Below are positions 5,701-6,866 of a stretch of DNA of 6,866 nt, piece by piece. Origin of the DNA: an uncultured Gemmatimonadota bacterium (GTDB lineage Bacteria > Gemmatimonadota > Gemmatimonadetes > Gemmatimonadales > GWC2-71-9); contig CAJVYZ010000151.1 of NCBI GenBank assembly GCA_913009915.1, forward strand, positions 1-6,866. Direction: 5' to 3'. Position 1 is the first letter of the stretch, and every line of letters begins with the position of its first letter. The translations under genes were made by a program, and so were the position numbers. The notes under the pieces were generated by a model that was given only the letters and a program-made list of their open reading frames with translations, searched no databases and had not been told where the DNA came from.

Positions 5701-5813
5701 AGGGGGCGTCGTCAGCTCGTCGCCGGCACACGCCAGAGCGACGAGGCTTCCCAGGCCACAACCGGCCGCCCGAAGCGCCAAGTGAAAACGGTGTCGCATC
5801 TTACCCTGTACGA

Positions 5814-5827
5814 CGCCGGCGCCGGCG
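5814..5827. repeat. 14-nt perfect GC palindrome in the MocR-nfuA gap
   Basis: CGCCGGC at 5814-5820 is followed directly by its mirror GCCGGCG to 5827, a perfect palindrome. The 264-nt region 5648-5911 around it holds no credible gene. The palindrome lies about 20 nt upstream of the GACT-rich nfuA promoter region. It could be a protein site, part of a transcription stop for the upstream gene, or chance in GC-rich DNA. Confidence 0.35.
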
Positions 5828-5850
5828 GACCCGGCACATCGGGCGGACTT

Positions 5851-5898
5851 GACTCCGGGGGGGCGGCCGGGCGACTGTAGACTAAATGACTCTGGACC
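5851..5898 (+). promoter_or_regulatory. nfuA promoter region with phased GACT repeats
   Basis: TAGACT at 5878-5883 is a good high-GC-type -10 box and would start transcription near 5890, about 22 nt before the GTG. GACT occurs at 5851, 5873, 5880 and 5888, then GACC at 5895; the last four are spaced 7, 8 and 7 nt. TTGACT at 5849-5854 looks like a -35 box but is 23 nt from the -10, too far for normal sigma70 use. The repeats may be regulator half-sites; no factor can be named. Confidence 0.4.
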
Positions 5899-5911
5899 GA
5901 CCGAGGCAGCT

Positions 5912-6508
5912 GTGACGACACCGGTACTCTCCGCGGAGCCGATCGACGAACTCCGCTGCATATTCGTGGCCGATCGCCCTTTCTTGCTGGACGAAGGGCC
6001 CCGCAAGTTCACCGAGCCCGAGGAAACCGCCGACGCCCCTCCGGCGGAGGCGATCCTGGCCGTCACCGGCGTGTGCGAAGCGGTGTTCTCGGGCAACCGA
6101 GTCACCGTGGTACGTGATCCGGACGGGCCATCGTGGGACGACCTGATCCCCCAGGTGCAGTACGCCCTGAGCGCTGCGGTGACGTCGGCCGCAACCGCGA
6201 TCGACACTGACCGAGCCCCGGCCCTCGACGACGACGCCATCTACCAAGAGGTCGAGCACATTTTCCACAGTCAGATCAATCCCATCGTAGCGCAACACGG
6301 TGGCGCCATCGACCTGATCGACGTGCAGGACGCCACGGTCGTCATCCGCATGTCCGGTGGCTGCCAGGGGTGCGGCATGGCCAACGTCACGCTCAGGCAG
6401 GGCGTCGAGGCCGCCCTCAAGAAAGCCATCCCCATGCTGGCGGGGATCCGCGACGTGACCGATCACGGGTCCGGCGCCAATCCCTACTTCGCCAGCACCA
6501 GCAAATAA
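5912..6508 (+). CDS. NfuA-like Fe-S cluster carrier (Nfu N-terminal + NifU-like C-terminal)
   Basis: This cytoplasmic protein would hold a 4Fe-4S cluster, bridged between two subunits, and pass it to client enzymes. The 198-residue product has two domains. Residues about 14-85 fit the Nfu N-terminal domain (IFVADRPFLLDEGPRKF, AILAVTGVCEAVFSGNRVTV, SWDDLIPQV). Residues about 108-182 fit the NifU C-terminal domain (QINPIVAQHGGAIDLIDV, MSGGCQGCGMANVTLRQGVE). The cluster ligands Cys151 and Cys154 form an intact CxxC. The start is taken as GTG at 5912 with GAGG five bases upstream; a TTG 63 nt earlier would extend through the promoter-like repeats and adds a non-conserved leader. No suf or isc genes are in the window, so it stands apart from a full assembly operon here. 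A further frame starts 9 nt after the stop. Confidence 0.93.
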   Translation: MTTPVLSAEPIDELRCIFVADRPFLLDEGPRKFTEPEETADAPPAEAILAVTGVCEAVFSGNRVTVVRDPDGPSWDDLIPQVQYALSAAVTSAATAIDTDRAPALDDDAIYQEVEHIFHSQINPIVAQHGGAIDLIDVQDATVVIRMSGGCQGCGMANVTLRQGVEAALKKAIPMLAGIRDVTDHGSGANPYFASTSK

Positions 6509-6517
6509 CGACCGGCC

Positions 6518-6833
6518 ATGACGGGGGCACCCCGTTACCGGCTACTGTTGCTGCTCCCCACGACGACCTACCGTGCGGGCGCGTTCATTGCCGCGGCCGA
6601 CGCCATCGACGCCGACCTGTTCCAGACCGGATCATTGTCCGAAGAAGCACGGGCCCTCGTCTTCGAAAACTAGTCGGAGCTCGCCCGACAGATCCGCATG
6701 GTTCTACTCCGAGAGATCGCCGCCGGGACACAATCGGTCGCTATGGTGCAACGGGTCGCCTCAGCGGTCGACGTCGCCATAGCCGACTTCGAGAAACGGT
6801 ATACGCCGGCGGCCCGCCGGCTCGCCGCAGACG
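6518..6833 (+). pseudogene. Open frame interrupted by an in-frame TAG at the contig end
   Basis: An ATG nine bases after the nfuA stop opens a frame that reads MTGAPRYRLLLLLPTTTYRAG and continues to a TAG at 6671-6673, 51 codons in all. Beyond the TAG the same frame stays open for 53 more codons to the adapter at 6834. GC at third positions remains high on both sides, so both halves look coding in one frame. RLLLLLPTTTYRAGAFI resembles the first strand and loop of ATP-grasp-type proteins. The part after about 6605 (SLSEEARALVFEN, then SELARQIRMVLLREIAAGTQ) is helical and does not resemble that family's continuation, so a chimeric join is possible. A single base error turning a Tyr codon into TAG is the simplest explanation of the stop. 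Family assignment is tentative. Confidence 0.4.
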
Positions 6834-6866
6834 AGATCGGAACGGCACACGACTGAACTCCAGTCC
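6834..6866 (+). other. Degraded Illumina read-2 (TruSeq) adapter at contig end
   Basis: AGATCGGAA opens the segment, GCACACG and CTGAACTCCAGTC follow in the right order and spacing. Compared from memory with the TruSeq read-2 adapter, 29 of 33 bases match and 4 differ: two adjacent bases after AGATCGGAA, one after GCACACG, and the last base. These look like sequencing errors in a low-quality tail. The insert ends at about 6833. Confidence 0.95.

Noticed and set aside
5461..5810. Antisense frame with a lipoprotein-like start (MRHRFHLALRAAGCG, then LVALACAG) preceded by a weak ribosome site
   Set aside because: It runs through the antisense strand of the MocR 3' end, where long open frames are expected in GC-rich DNA. 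The lipobox is imperfect and the region after it is not protein-like.
5648..5911. Short plus-strand frames between the MocR gene and nfuA
   Set aside because: Arg/Pro-rich translations with no start signal, no recognisable motif and overlap with likely promoter elements.

Overview
The window is one assembled contig of high-GC bacterial DNA whose two ends are sequencing-library adapter. Positions 99-156 are a complete Illumina P5/TruSeq read-1 adapter. Positions 1-98 are an AT-rich, T-rich tail beyond that adapter and not genome. Positions 6834-6866 are a degraded copy of the read-2 adapter. Genuine insert is therefore about 157-6833. The strong GC bias at third codon positions, short intergenic gaps and gene types suggest a high-GC bacterium. 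An actinobacterium, perhaps Acidimicrobiia-like, is plausible, but the sequence alone does not prove it.

Layout. (1) 157-450 (+): C-terminal end of an unrecognised gene cut by the adapter. (2) 499-1567 (-): a likely two-gene unit, a 1-Cys (Prdx6-type) peroxiredoxin followed 10 nt later by a VOC/glyoxalase-fold protein. (3) 1769-2982 (+): an exported seven-bladed beta-propeller related to the virginiamycin B lyase-like family, overlapping a possible small single-span membrane protein. (4) 3206-5647: a divergent pair, an EamA/DMT-type transporter (-) and a MocR-type regulator (+; GntR winged helix fused to a PLP aminotransferase-like domain). They share a 111-nt region rich in inverted repeats and ATTGYRT half-sites. 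(5) 5912-6508 (+): a two-domain NfuA-like Fe-S carrier with an intact CxxC. (6) 6518 to the adapter (+): an open frame broken by one in-frame TAG, in a part of the contig where errors are likely.

How the genes work together. The peroxiredoxin/VOC unit fits peroxide and reactive-metabolite detoxification. The MocR/EamA pair is a common arrangement in which a PLP-binding regulator controls a divergent exporter or permease. NfuA supports Fe-S cluster delivery. Nothing here amounts to a clearly new multi-gene system. The biological signal most worth following is the multi-site operator in the MocR/EamA intergenic region. The most important practical observation is the adapter contamination at both ends.
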